From Streptococcus sp. VT 162 (GTDB taxonomy: Bacteria; Bacillota; Bacilli; Lactobacillales; Streptococcaceae), in contig CP007628.2 of assembly GCA_000688775.2 (NCBI GenBank), positions 1,488,001-1,552,000 on the forward strand: a DNA stretch of 64,000 nucleotides. The letters are read 5' to 3'. Below the pieces are notes generated by a model. That model did not search any database, was not told where the DNA came from, and saw only the letters and a program-made list of their open reading frames with translations. The stretch's first letter is position 1, and each line of letters starts with the position of its first letter. Positions 40,021 through 48,094 of the stretch are shown here, piece after piece. The translations under genes and the position numbers were made by a program.

Positions 40021-40581
40021 CTATTCAGTACGAGATAGATTGCTGACGACGGTGATATTACGATTGGGAACAAAGTGAAGGGCTTGATCGTCACCTCGCA
40101 GTTGCGTTGTACGGATCCCTACGCTAACGACCTTTCCAGAAACGGTAATCGGTCCATTTGTGAGAACGACTTCATCACCCACATCAAGCTGGCGTTCAAA
40201 AAGGATGAAGAAACCATTAATGACATCGGATAGAAAGCCTTGCGCCCCCATACCAATGGCCACCCCAGCAATCCCCGCACCGGCAAGGAGGCTGGAAACT
40301 GGCAGTCCTAAAATAGACAGGATACAGTAGAGCAAGAAGAAATAAAGAATGTAATTAAAGACATTCTCTAGCAAACGCGAGATGGTCTTTTGTCTTCCTG
40401 CATCTCGATTTGAAAATTTAAGTGAGGGTTTGACAATCTTTCGTACAGTCGCATGAAGCATCTTTTTAGCTATATAAAATAGTAAAAACAAAATCAAAAG
40501 AGAAATCACCTTGGTTAAGAGATTCTCTAACATGGTTGTTAAATCAAGTTTATCAAAATAGCGTTGAAAAAAATCTTGCAT
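40021..40581 (-). CDS. Short MscS-type mechanosensitive channel
   Basis: About 186 residues from MQDFFQRYFDKLD (AGGAG upstream of 40581). Two to three membrane helices precede the pore-lining motif AGAGIAGVAIGMGAQGFLSDVINGFF and the beta domain DVGDEVVLTNGPITVSGKVV. The protein stops soon after FVPNRNITVVSN. Many relatives carry another alpha/beta domain of about 100 residues, which is missing here. Either a natural short form or truncation. Confidence 0.85.
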   Translation of the reverse strand: MQDFFQRYFDKLDLTTMLENLLTKVISLLILFLLFYIAKKMLHATVRKIVKPSLKFSNRDAGRQKTISRLLENVFNYILYFFLLYCILSILGLPVSSLLAGAGIAGVAIGMGAQGFLSDVINGFFILFERQLDVGDEVVLTNGPITVSGKVVSVGIRTTQLRGDDQALHFVPNRNITVVSNLSRTE

Positions 40582-40599
40582 ATAAAACTCCTTTCCCCT

Positions 40600-40605
40600 A
40601 TTATA
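40600..40605 (-). promoter_or_regulatory. Extended -10 promoter of the MscS-type gene
   Basis: On the minus strand ATGGTATAATAG has a TG-extended consensus -10 box, about 20 bases before the start codon. Confidence 0.6.
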
Positions 40606-40672
40606 CCATAAAATCGTCCTTCTCTTTTCTTTCATAATTATTCAATTATCGGCCCTATTTTCAAAATATCAC

Positions 40673-40701
40673 TTGCCTCTATAGCATATTTATACTATAA
40701 T
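40673..40701 (+). promoter_or_regulatory. sstT promoter
   Basis: TTGCCT, a 17-base spacer and a consensus TATAAT lie 31 bases before the sstT start codon. Confidence 0.65.
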
Positions 40702-40731
40702 TATAAACAATACATTTTGAAGGAGACTGCT

Positions 40732-41943
40732 ATGAAACGAATCATTAGAGCCTGGATCAAGGCAAGCCTCATCAAACGAATCCTTATTGGAATGATTTTT
40801 GGAGCGACATTGGGGATGCTCTTTCCAAACCTTACAGGAATTGGCCTGCTTGGAGATCTCTTTGTAGGTGGACTGAAAGCCATCGCTCCTATTTTGGTTT
40901 TTGCCCTTGTTGCCAATGCCCTTTCCCAACACCAAAAGGGACAAAACACCAATATGAAGACGGTTATTTTCCTATACTTGCTCGGAACCTTTGCTGCTGC
41001 ATTGGTAGCCGTTCTAGCTAGTTTCTTACTGCCTGTACAAATCACCCTGACCAACGCAAATACAGAAGTTGCTGCTCCTGATGGTATTGGTCAAGTCCTC
41101 AGCAATCTACTACTCAAACTGGTGGACAATCCCTTGAATGCCATTGTTGAAGCCAACTATATCGGGATTCTCTCTTGGGCAGTTATCTTTGGCTTGGCTA
41201 TGAGAGAGGCAAGTAAACACAGTAAAGAATTACTGAAAACCATGGCGGATGTCACCTCTAAAATCGTAGAATGGATTATCAACCTAGCTCCCTTTGGGAT
41301 TTTAGGCTTGGTTTTCAAGATCATCTCTGACAAGGGCATTGCTAGTTTGGCTAACTACGGTGTCCTCCTAGGACTTTTGATTGCTACTATGGCCTTTGTT
41401 GCTCTCATCATCAACCCGCTCATCGCCTTTCTCTTTATGAGGAAAAATCCCTATCCCCTTGTTTTGAAATGTCTACGTGTCAGTGGTATTACAGCCTTTT
41501 TCACTCGTAGCTCTGCCGCCAATATCCCTGTCAATATGAAACTCTGCCAAGACTTGGGACTGAATCCTGACACCTACTCTGTCTCCATCCCGCTTGGTTC
41601 GACCATCAATATGGCTGGCGCTGCAGTTACCATAAATGTCCTGACCCTGGCTGCTGTCAACACACTCGGAATCTCGGTAGACTTTGGGACAGCATTTGTG
41701 CTCAGTGTCGTGGCTGCCATTTCTGCCTGCGGAGCCTCTGAAATCGCTGGGGGATCCCTTCTCCTTATTCCTGTAGCTTGTAGCCTCTTTGGGATTTCCA
41801 ACGACTTGGCTATGCAGGTTGTCGGAGTCGGTTTTGTGATCGGAGTCGTGCAAGACTCCTGCGAAACAGCCTTGAACTCTTCAACAGATGTCCTCTTTAC
41901 AGCGGTTGCCGAGTATGCTACAAACCGAAAACTTCGCCCCTAG
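40732..41943 (+). CDS. sstT: Serine/threonine:sodium symporter
   Basis: 403 residues. Member of the dicarboxylate/amino acid:cation symporter family with eight helices. Signatures are [17 protein letters not shown], the serine/threonine-specific form [17 protein letters not shown] at about 285-300, and [16 protein letters not shown]. The start at 40732 has AGGAG upstream. Imports serine or threonine with sodium. A related exporter for the same amino acids lies at 14295-15510. Confidence 0.93.
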   Translation: MKRIIRAWIKASLIKRILIGMIFGATLGMLFPNLTGIGLLGDLFVGGLKAIAPILVFALVANALSQHQKGQNTNMKTVIFLYLLGTFAAALVAVLASFLLPVQITLTNANTEVAAPDGIGQVLSNLLLKLVDNPLNAIVEANYIGILSWAVIFGLAMREASKHSKELLKTMADVTSKIVEWIINLAPFGILGLVFKIISDKGIASLANYGVLLGLLIATMAFVALIINPLIAFLFMRKNPYPLVLKCLRVSGITAFFTRSSAANIPVNMKLCQDLGLNPDTYSVSIPLGSTINMAGAAVTINVLTLAAVNTLGISVDFGTAFVLSVVAAISACGASEIAGGSLLLIPVACSLFGISNDLAMQVVGVGFVIGVVQDSCETALNSSTDVLFTAVAEYATNRKLRP

Positions 41944-41992
41944 TCTCCGACTCCTCGTTAAACACTTGACTCTATTAGTTTAGGAAATTTTC

Positions 41993-42946
41993 ATGTCTCT
42001 CACTCAACGTACGACAAAACTGATCTTAGCGACCTGTCTCGCTTGTTTTCTCGCTTATTTTTTAGATTTATCATCAGCAGTTTCAGCTGGAATCATCGCT
42101 CTCTTAAGCCTCTCCGACACGCGCAGAAGCACGCTGAAATTAGCACGTAACCGCCTCTTTTCCATGCTCCTAGCGCTCGCTATCGGTGTTCTAGCCTTTC
42201 AGCTGACGGGCTTTCACATCTGGAGTCTGGGCCTCTATCTGGCTCTCTATGTCCCTCTTGCTTACAAAATGGGTTGGGAAATTGGCATCACCCCTAGCAG
42301 TGTCTTGGTCAGTCATCTCTTGGTACAGGAGTCTACCTCCCCAGATCTCTTGCTTAATGAAGTACTCCTCTTTCTCATAGGGACAAGCTTTGCTCTATTG
42401 GTCAACCTTTACATGCCCTCTCGTGAGAAAGCCATCCAAAGTTACCACCTTCAGGTCGAAGAAAAGTTAAAAGACATCTTGCTTCGCTTTAAATACTATC
42501 TGTCAAGAGGAGACGGGCGCAATCAAGCCCAACTCGTTGACCAATTAGACAAGCTCCTCGATGAAGCCCTCAAGCTGGTTTATTTGGATCACTCGAATCA
42601 TCTCTTTCACCAGACGGACTACCATATCCACTACTTTGAGATGAGACAGCGACAAAGTCGCATCCTACGAAACATGGCTCAGCAGATTAATACCTGTCAC
42701 CTGGCCGCCAGTGAGAGTTTGATCTTGGCCCAGCTCTTTTCTAAGATTGCTGCCCAGCTAAGCCAGACCAATCCTGCTCATGACCTACTTGATGACATCG
42801 AACGCTATCTGCAAGTCTTCCGCAATCGGAGTCTCCCTAAAACACGTGAGGAATTTGAGACCCGTGCCACTCTCCTGCAACTACTACGCGAAGCCGAAAC
42901 TTTTATCCAGGTCAAGGTCGATTTTTACCAGAAATATGGAAACTAG
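41993..42946 (+). CDS. Aromatic acid exporter family protein (FUSC/DUF939-like)
   Basis: 317 residues. Four to six membrane helices in the first 140 residues (starting with RTTKLILATCLACFLAYFLDL), then a helical cytoplasmic domain. This is the layout of the DUF939/FUSC family, named after aromatic acid efflux in other bacteria. The substrate here is unknown. It lies 49 bases after sstT and shares the terminator at 42952. Confidence 0.8.
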   Translation: MSLTQRTTKLILATCLACFLAYFLDLSSAVSAGIIALLSLSDTRRSTLKLARNRLFSMLLALAIGVLAFQLTGFHIWSLGLYLALYVPLAYKMGWEIGITPSSVLVSHLLVQESTSPDLLLNEVLLFLIGTSFALLVNLYMPSREKAIQSYHLQVEEKLKDILLRFKYYLSRGDGRNQAQLVDQLDKLLDEALKLVYLDHSNHLFHQTDYHIHYFEMRQRQSRILRNMAQQINTCHLAASESLILAQLFSKIAAQLSQTNPAHDLLDDIERYLQVFRNRSLPKTREEFETRATLLQLLREAETFIQVKVDFYQKYGN

Positions 42947-42951
42947 AATGC

Positions 42952-42990
42952 AAAGAACCTCAGAGGAAGTCCTCTGAGGTTCTTTTGTTT
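42952..42990 (+). terminator. Terminator after the aromatic acid exporter-like gene
   Basis: Perfect 15-base stem AAAGAACCTCAGAGG / CCTCTGAGGTTCTTT with an AAGT loop, followed by TGTTTTG. Confidence 0.85.
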
Positions 42991-43048
42991 TGCATTTGGA
43001 AGGGAATTTTATTCCCTCACACTGTTCTCAAAAAAGAAATAGCAACTC

Positions 43049-43591
43049 CTAGTCGTCCATTACTCCGCCTGTAAGTTGGTACATGAGGTAAATGTGCTCC
43101 AAGACTTTTACCTTATCCATGTGGTCTACATCTTTTACGCCTCCCAAGGCCAGCAAAGGAACAAAACCGAAACACTCATCGTAGGCTAATCGACCATGTT
43201 TGGCGACCGCTTTTTTGTAGAGTGGAATATCGAAATAATCGTCTTTGAAATCTTCATCATCAACATACTCTATGAAACGGTCCATACGCTTAATCATAAT
43301 ATCCAAATCTTGAATATTATATTGGACAATTCCCACGTAGGTATTCTTTTCCCAAGTAATAATATCTCCAAATGCTGTTACAAACATAGGAAAAGCGACA
43401 TCTCCTCTGAAATAACTATCTTGGAGAAGTTCAAGATAATCCTCTGGATTAATCACCTTCAAATAACCATCTAAAAAGGTTCCCAGACCATCCTCCTGCC
43501 AAATTTGAACCAACTCAGCTGGAACTTGATTTTTATATTTTTCAATAACATCTTTGGGCATATCTGCCACTTTTATAAAGTTTTCTAACAT
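43049..43591 (-). CDS. Immunity-type protein with GAD-like and DUF1851 domains
   Basis: 180 residues from MLENFIKVADMPKDVIEKYKNQ; GGAGG lies at good distance upstream of 43591, so longer frames up to 43732 are rejected. The first half (VPAELVQIWQEDGLGTFLDGYLKVINPEDY) fits the GAD-like domain and the second (YDECFGFVPLLALGG) fits DUF1851, known from Tdi1-type immunity proteins that neutralise nuclease or other toxins. It is the last gene of the toxin/immunity cluster. The partner toxin is not seen in the window. Confidence 0.75.
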   Translation of the reverse strand: MLENFIKVADMPKDVIEKYKNQVPAELVQIWQEDGLGTFLDGYLKVINPEDYLELLQDSYFRGDVAFPMFVTAFGDIITWEKNTYVGIVQYNIQDLDIMIKRMDRFIEYVDDEDFKDDYFDIPLYKKAVAKHGRLAYDECFGFVPLLALGGVKDVDHMDKVKVLEHIYLMYQLTGGVMDD

Positions 43592-43697
43592 TTTTTCCTC
43601 CTTTTTCAGTTTATAGACAAAAATATTAGATGCTATTCCCCTCATTCGTAGAAAATCTAAAATAGGTTGCTTTCCCTCCCAAATAAGTCGGGTAGCT

Positions 43698-44303
43698 TTA
43701 CAAAGAGGAAAAAATTTCCTCATCTTGCTCATTCAGAATCGTCTGAATATCTCCACCATTAACTACTACTAGGTAGTCCTCTGGTAGAATCAAAGATTTT
43801 ATTAGTTTTGGATTCTTTTTCAATATTTCAAAAGCATACATAGCAACAAAATCATCTGTATCTTGATTTTGATAGCCAACAAACCATCCCGAATCACCTT
43901 TTCGATCAGTATCTTGTCTCTGCAAATAGTAATGTTCACACTCAAAGACACCTTTAGCCAACACTATTTTCTCATCAAATCTGATTTCAGAAACTTCAAT
44001 CTTAATCTCTTTAGCTAGTGTACTTTGTTCAGACTGAATCCAAAGAGCCAAGGTCAAATCATCAGTAAACTCTTTAAAAGGATTTGTTTCATAGTTGACT
44101 GACACTATCCTAAATTGGTCCATGTTCAATTGAGCAAGTTTATATATGCTGAAACCGATTTGTATTAGCAGGCCATCTTGTATTCGTTCCTTCGAGGGCA
44201 GTACATTCACAACTTTGAGCCATTCCTCAAAAAGACCTTCAGAGAATGTCCCGTAAAAGATCAAACCATTCTTCTCTACTTTTGTATCAAGCACTTCCGT
44301 CAT
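43698..44303 (-). CDS. Probable immunity protein, DUF2185/Imm33-like
   Basis: 201 residues. The second half contains DRKGDSGWFVGYQ and MYAFEILKKNP, similar to DUF2185 (Imm33) immunity proteins; the first half is not recognised. Its ATG lies inside the end of the toxin fragment (17-base overlap) with AGGAG eight bases upstream. This tight coupling is what a cognate toxin-immunity pair shows, so it probably protects against the HNH-like toxin end encoded just before it. Confidence 0.65.
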   Translation of the reverse strand: MTEVLDTKVEKNGLIFYGTFSEGLFEEWLKVVNVLPSKERIQDGLLIQIGFSIYKLAQLNMDQFRIVSVNYETNPFKEFTDDLTLALWIQSEQSTLAKEIKIEVSEIRFDEKIVLAKGVFECEHYYLQRQDTDRKGDSGWFVGYQNQDTDDFVAMYAFEILKKNPKLIKSLILPEDYLVVVNGGDIQTILNEQDEEIFSSL

Positions 44304-44913
44304 TTTTCAAACTCCTGAAAATTTCATTTTGTAGCTTAGTTCTAGCTTCACGCTCCAAAGCTATCATTTTTTCTCTTATCTCAGCCGGAATATCTCCTAA
44401 TTTGGAATGCCCCTGCCAATCACTCCAAGTTTTAGACCCTTTGGAACTATTGGTAGGTTTACCTAATCCCATAAAATTATCCTCAAGATTCAAAACCTCT
44501 ACCTTATCAACATCAGATAGAGGAGCAAATCCATCCATTTCGGTAATTTCTTTCATAGAGACAATATGGTCTGCTTCGAGGGTTTCAACTGGATAACCAT
44601 AAATTGGATCAAATTTTTCTCCATCAATATTATTGACATGATCGCGTATCTCTTGACTTGGTGTTTTCTTGCGAAGAGAATTATATTCTTCTTTTGAAAT
44701 TCCTTTAGAAGTACTCGCTACATCATCACTATGCTTAGCCAACTGCTCGCTGGCTTCTTGGCGGAATTCTTTAATTGCTTTCTTGCCGACTTGTTCTGCC
44801 GCTTCTTTCATGCCTCGAGCGACATCATCAGATGCATTGTGGACACGGGCACCACTTTTTGTAAAGTTGTCACTAAAGTTTGCTGGCTCTACAAACCTAG
44901 TATACCATAAAAC
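44287..44913 (-). pseudogene. Headless polymorphic-toxin C-terminus, HNH-like nuclease
   Basis: The frame is open from 44913 to the stop at 44287 but has no start with a ribosome site; the first ATG is at 44811. The upstream part reads VEPANFSDNF and ARVHNASDDVARGMKEAAEQVG, as inside a longer protein. The toxic part has LEADHIVSMKEITEMDG and LNLEDNFMGLGKPTNSSKG, then the end WSDWQGHSKLGDI. The DH pair followed by N suggests an HNH/Endonuclease VII-like nuclease. No N-terminal delivery domain (LXG or similar) lies upstream, so it is an orphan or displaced toxin tip. Confidence 0.6.
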
Positions 44914-44966
44914 CTATAGACCAACGTTTGATAAACCAGAAAAGACCACCATTAAGGTGGTCTTTT
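44875..44966 (-). repeat. 92-bp direct repeat, copy 1 (terminator, promoter box, boundary codons)
   Basis: Nearly identical to 45691-45782. In gene direction it holds a terminator hairpin AAAAGACCACC / GGTGGTCTTTT (44940-44966), then TTTGATAAAC-like sequence, then a TG-extended -10-like TGGTATACT, then the codons for VEPANF leading into the toxin fragment. Confidence 0.8.
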
Positions 44967-45103
44967 CTCCAATTTCGTGCCTTATTTCCAATTACGAAGG
45001 TCGCATGTCAACTGGGAGCGAGGTTGGACTCACAACTGATATTGATGAGGTTAAAAATAGGAAAAACTCCCCTCCGACCCCCTAGACGAAGATAAAAAAT
45101 TTA

Positions 45104-45676
45104 TTACACTACAGAAGGTCTCATAAAATCATAAACATCTATCTGATGTTCTTCAAACAATTCCTCTAACTTCTGTGCTCCCACTTCGGCTCCATGCTTT
45201 TCTATAAATTGAAGCTCAGCTTCTGTAATCGGGATAGCTTGTAACCACGTAACATACTCTTCATCAAAATCAAAAGATTCTAAATCCCACAAGAAAGGCT
45301 GAGTGAAGAATATATGATTTACTTTCGCATTGGGATAGTAATTTCTAATAATATTTGGATAGACTGCACCTGGAGAGATGCTGTACTCTCCCCTCACAAT
45401 ATTAAAACCACAGTCTGCTATAATATTTGGAAAATATTCCAGCTCCGCATCAGCTGCTCCAATGATTTCAACTCTTAAAGGCTTACCATTTATTCGACGA
45501 TAAATGGTATATTCTGATAAACCGATTGTTGCTGCAGTTGTTAAATAATCATCCGGACAATTCTCTCCAATGAATAAATCTAATTTGTTATCGTGATTTC
45601 TAAATGTATAGGCTTGAGGAACTCCCCCTACAGCCCTTGCAATTTCCTGTGCAATTTTAATTTTATCGTATTTCAT
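45104..45676 (-). CDS. Suppressor-of-fused (SUFU) domain protein, immunity type
   Basis: 190 residues. It fits the bacterial SUFU family, with TIGLSEYTIYR, VEIIGAADAELEYFPNIIA and HIFFTQPFLWD typical of it, and a helical C-terminal end. In bacteria this family serves mainly as immunity proteins of polymorphic toxins. AGGAG stands seven bases before the ATG. No toxin gene adjoins it on the upstream side, only repeat copy 2, so its partner seems to have been lost. Confidence 0.75.
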   Translation of the reverse strand: MKYDKIKIAQEIARAVGGVPQAYTFRNHDNKLDLFIGENCPDDYLTTAATIGLSEYTIYRRINGKPLRVEIIGAADAELEYFPNIIADCGFNIVRGEYSISPGAVYPNIIRNYYPNAKVNHIFFTQPFLWDLESFDFDEEYVTWLQAIPITEAELQFIEKHGAEVGAQKLEELFEEHQIDVYDFMRPSVV

Positions 45677-45690
45677 TTGATTCTCCTCTT

Positions 45691-45782
45691 AAAGTTTGCT
45701 GGCTCTACAATCCCAGTATACCATAAACCTTATGGACCAGCGTTTGATAAACCACAAAAGACCACCTAAATGGTGGTCTTTT
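45691..45782 (-). repeat. 92-bp direct repeat, copy 2
   Basis: Same order as copy 1: terminator hairpin AAAAGACCACC / GGTGGTCTTTT (45756-45782) just after the YezG-like gene, a TG-extended -10-like TGGTATACT, and codons VEPANF. Here the frame then stops after a few codons, and the SUFU gene begins 15 bases past the repeat. Confidence 0.8.
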
Positions 45783-45792
45783 ATCAAACAAA

Positions 45793-46278
45793 CTATTTCC
45801 CATTATGTTCTCTTTGGAAGGCTTCCATAGCCTTGAACTGTTCTAGTTCTTTTTCATTAGCTGGTTGCTTGCCGAGATATTTATATTCAAACAAGTCCAT
45901 TCGAGCACTTGGACCATAACCACTTTCCAACCATGGGGCATAATCGAAGTCTACTGATAATTTATTATTTTCATCTAAGTGAATAATACAAATATACCAA
46001 TCTGCCAAGTCGTTCTCAACAAATACTTTTTTTAATTCTTGCGACTTCTCAAACAATCGATCTGTTTGACTATAAATTTCGAATTTATCTACACCAAAAT
46101 CTCTAGGAATGTATAAATAATAGTGATATTCATTCTTATATTTAAAATAAAAATAAACTTCTCCACTAAATGTTTTGTCCATTTCAATTACAATATACAA
46201 ATCATCCCACTCTACTGGAATCATATCGTTGGCTTGATGCACGATTTCGATAATTTTTTCATTCATTAGTTCTTCCAT
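45793..46278 (-). CDS. YezG-family (DUF600) antitoxin/immunity protein
   Basis: 161 residues. It fits the YezG/DUF600 family, with VEWDDLYIVIEMD, YYFYFKYKN-like beta strands and FDYAPWLESGYGPSARMDLFEYKYLG. In Bacillus, YezG-type proteins neutralise LXG toxin nucleases (YeeF). GGAGG lies five bases before the start codon. No matching toxin is seen in the window. Confidence 0.75.
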   Translation of the reverse strand: MEELMNEKIIEIVHQANDMIPVEWDDLYIVIEMDKTFSGEVYFYFKYKNEYHYYLYIPRDFGVDKFEIYSQTDRLFEKSQELKKVFVENDLADWYICIIHLDENNKLSVDFDYAPWLESGYGPSARMDLFEYKYLGKQPANEKELEQFKAMEAFQREHNGK

Positions 46279-46348
46279 TCTATCCTCCGATTTGCTTGGA
46301 TCTTTTTTTCGTGTTTAGTTTTCCTCATCTGTGAATGGAACTGCATCC

Positions 46349-46573
46349 TTACTGATAGGTCACCAACATAAAAACGAGGAGCAATACAAACAAGGCTATG
46401 CTAATCAAGAGAGTTAAAACTTTCACCAAGCGGTTGTTCTGCCAGTAGCCTGGTTTTCCGATATTGCTAGTCGCATCCATGGAAAAGAGTTGGCTTTGGC
46501 GAGGTTGGATGAGAACCAGGACAATTAAGGCGACGGCTAGGATTATTCCTATAAGCATCAAAACTTCCATCAT
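46349..46573 (-). CDS. asp5: Accessory Sec protein Asp5 (SecG-like)
   Basis: About 74 residues with two membrane helices, at about 5-25 (MLIGIILAVALIVLVLIQP) and 50-70, and a polar loop rich in Gln/Ser/Asn between them. The layout equals SecG, and Asp5 is the SecG-like part of the SecA2/SecY2 export channel. Start: ATG at 46573 or 46570; a GTG at 46579 is also in frame but overlaps the presumed GAGGTG site. It is the last gene of the accessory Sec operon. Confidence 0.8.
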   Translation of the reverse strand: MMEVLMLIGIILAVALIVLVLIQPRQSQLFSMDATSNIGKPGYWQNNRLVKVLTLLISIALFVLLLVFMLVTYQ

Positions 46574-46575
46574 TT

Positions 46576-46755
46576 TCACCTCAAGATTCCTAATAATGTA
46601 AAGATCAGGGTAAGAAGGATGAGCAAGCCGAGTAAAATGGAGAAGGTTTTACTGATCTTTTCTCCTCGGGTAGGCTTTTCTTTCTTAAGCGCTCCTTGCT
46701 TTAACTCTTCCATACGTCCTTCGACATCCTTGTAAAATAAATCTTTTTTAGTCAT
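46576..46755 (-). CDS. asp4: Accessory Sec protein Asp4 (SecE-like)
   Basis: 59 residues from MTKKDLFYKDVEGRMEELKQG. A charged N-terminal helix is followed by one membrane helix at about 38-57 (FSILLGLLILLTLIFTLLG). This is the SecE layout expected for Asp4, and it sits between gtfB and asp5 as in S. gordonii. The ATG overlaps the end of gtfB by eight bases, with GGGGAAGGA upstream. Confidence 0.8.
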   Translation of the reverse strand: MTKKDLFYKDVEGRMEELKQGALKKEKPTRGEKISKTFSILLGLLILLTLIFTLLGILR

Positions 46756-48094
46756 GTCCTTCCCCTATTATCCTTTCCATCCTCTCTTGGTAAGTAGCCA
46801 AGTCCACATAGTTGGCATGGCGGCCTTGATGTCCAAGGGCTTGGCCCATCTTGTCAAGACTGCTGAGAGCTTCTTGAATCCTCACAATCATGTCTCCAAC
46901 AGCCTGCACATCAAAGAGGTGTTCTGGAGCTGTGTAAAGTCTGTTATGAGCTGTCTGGTCAAAGGCTAGGATGAGCATATTGTGCTCGAAGGCTTGACGG
47001 GCAGCATCCAAAAGCTCGTTTCCGTAATTGATGTCTAGATAGAGATCCGACAGCTGGTAGAGTTCTCGAATCTTTTGCGGACTAGCGTTTTGATAGAGAA
47101 CGACATTGGGATAGGAAAGCAAGGTCAGCAACTTGGACGACATTTCAGTCACTGCCGCGATTCGGAAGGTCACCATTGGCAAGGACTCAATCAGAGTTTC
47201 GATATGCTGGATCTGATCTGAGTTGGTAACGATCAAGGCATCTGGTCGAACGAAATTTTCTCTCTTAAATTGATAATGATAACCTAGATGGAAAAACTTG
47301 TCATGATAGGCTGGGTTGGTCAAGGCCAAGGCCTTTTCATAGGTAGCCTTATCTGGTATGAGGATCTGCTTGGCTCTCAGCTCCTCTTGCTCCAAGAGCA
47401 GCTGCATATTCCCAGGAAGACAATCATCTAGCGGTTCTTGCCAGACTAAAGTGTCCCGTCCACTCTTGTCTGGATAATGGTATGAGACCAAGAAAGAGGT
47501 TGCGAGAGTGTTAAAGAGAAGGTGGCGAGTGTCGATTCCTAAGTCTTGCAAAAAGAAAATCGTGAATTCTACTCGATTTTTAAAATGGCGCAGGGCTTGT
47601 CCGGGCAAGGTTAGGAGGATATCGCCTGTCACATGGTTTTCTAGTACAATTTCCTGTCCCTTTGCATCCTGGTACTTGGTCAGGATAGCCTGTCCATCTG
47701 CACTATAGGTGGTCTTGGCAAAGCAGGCTCCGTATCGGTTATAGTGGTCTGCTTGGTAGATGCGACCAGATAGGTCCTTCCAGTCGACTTGCTTGACCAG
47801 ACGGGCCTGAGGAGCCTCCACATAGTGAATCACGCCCCTCTCCCGAGAATCCTCTAGGATATGCGCAAACTGGTTATTACCCGCAATCTCCCAAAATTCA
47901 GGTACAGCTACTTGGTTGAAATAAAGAGCTTTTCCCGACTCGTAACCTAGATAGTAGGTAAAGGGAGAAAGAATCCCATCTGGGAGAAAGCCATCTGGCT
48001 CGATCACAACCGTGACATGGGACAGGCCAGCAGCTTCTAGACTTTCATGTAAATCTCGACTTTCCTGGCCATATCGATCAAATAGTTGAATCAT
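46748..48094 (-). CDS. gtfB: Accessory Sec O-GlcNAc transferase partner GtfB
   Basis: 448 residues. Non-catalytic partner that binds the serine-rich substrate and activates GtfA. It lacks a clear catalytic Glu motif. The second half has a run FRIAAVTEMSSKLL, VVLYQNASPQ and YLDINYGNELLDAARQAF that also appears, in related form, in both GT8 proteins of this island. It overlaps gtfA by 17 bases, with gtfA first. Confidence 0.92.
   Translation of the reverse strand: MIQLFDRYGQESRDLHESLEAAGLSHVTVVIEPDGFLPDGILSPFTYYLGYESGKALYFNQVAVPEFWEIAGNNQFAHILEDSRERGVIHYVEAPQARLVKQVDWKDLSGRIYQADHYNRYGACFAKTTYSADGQAILTKYQDAKGQEIVLENHVTGDILLTLPGQALRHFKNRVEFTIFFLQDLGIDTRHLLFNTLATSFLVSYHYPDKSGRDTLVWQEPLDDCLPGNMQLLLEQEELRAKQILIPDKATYEKALALTNPAYHDKFFHLGYHYQFKRENFVRPDALIVTNSDQIQHIETLIESLPMVTFRIAAVTEMSSKLLTLLSYPNVVLYQNASPQKIRELYQLSDLYLDINYGNELLDAARQAFEHNMLILAFDQTAHNRLYTAPEHLFDVQAVGDMIVRIQEALSSLDKMGQALGHQGRHANYVDLATYQERMERIIGEGHD

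Noticed and set aside
41473..41853. 126-codon minus-strand frame inside sstT
   Set aside because: It is the shadow of a clear membrane transporter gene and its composition is not protein-like.
43592..43732. N-terminal extension of the GAD/DUF1851 protein
   Set aside because: A strong GGAGG site precedes the internal ATG at 43591, and the extension overlaps the preceding gene without a site of its own.
44878..44966. Insertion sequence ends suggested by the direct repeats
   Set aside because: No transposase or matching terminal inverted repeats lie between the copies; terminator plus promoter content explains the repeat better.
44967..45103. Possible gene remnant between SUFU gene and repeat copy 1
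   Set aside because: No frame of meaning on either strand; only short stretches such as CTCCCCTCCGACCCCCTAG, with no family match.
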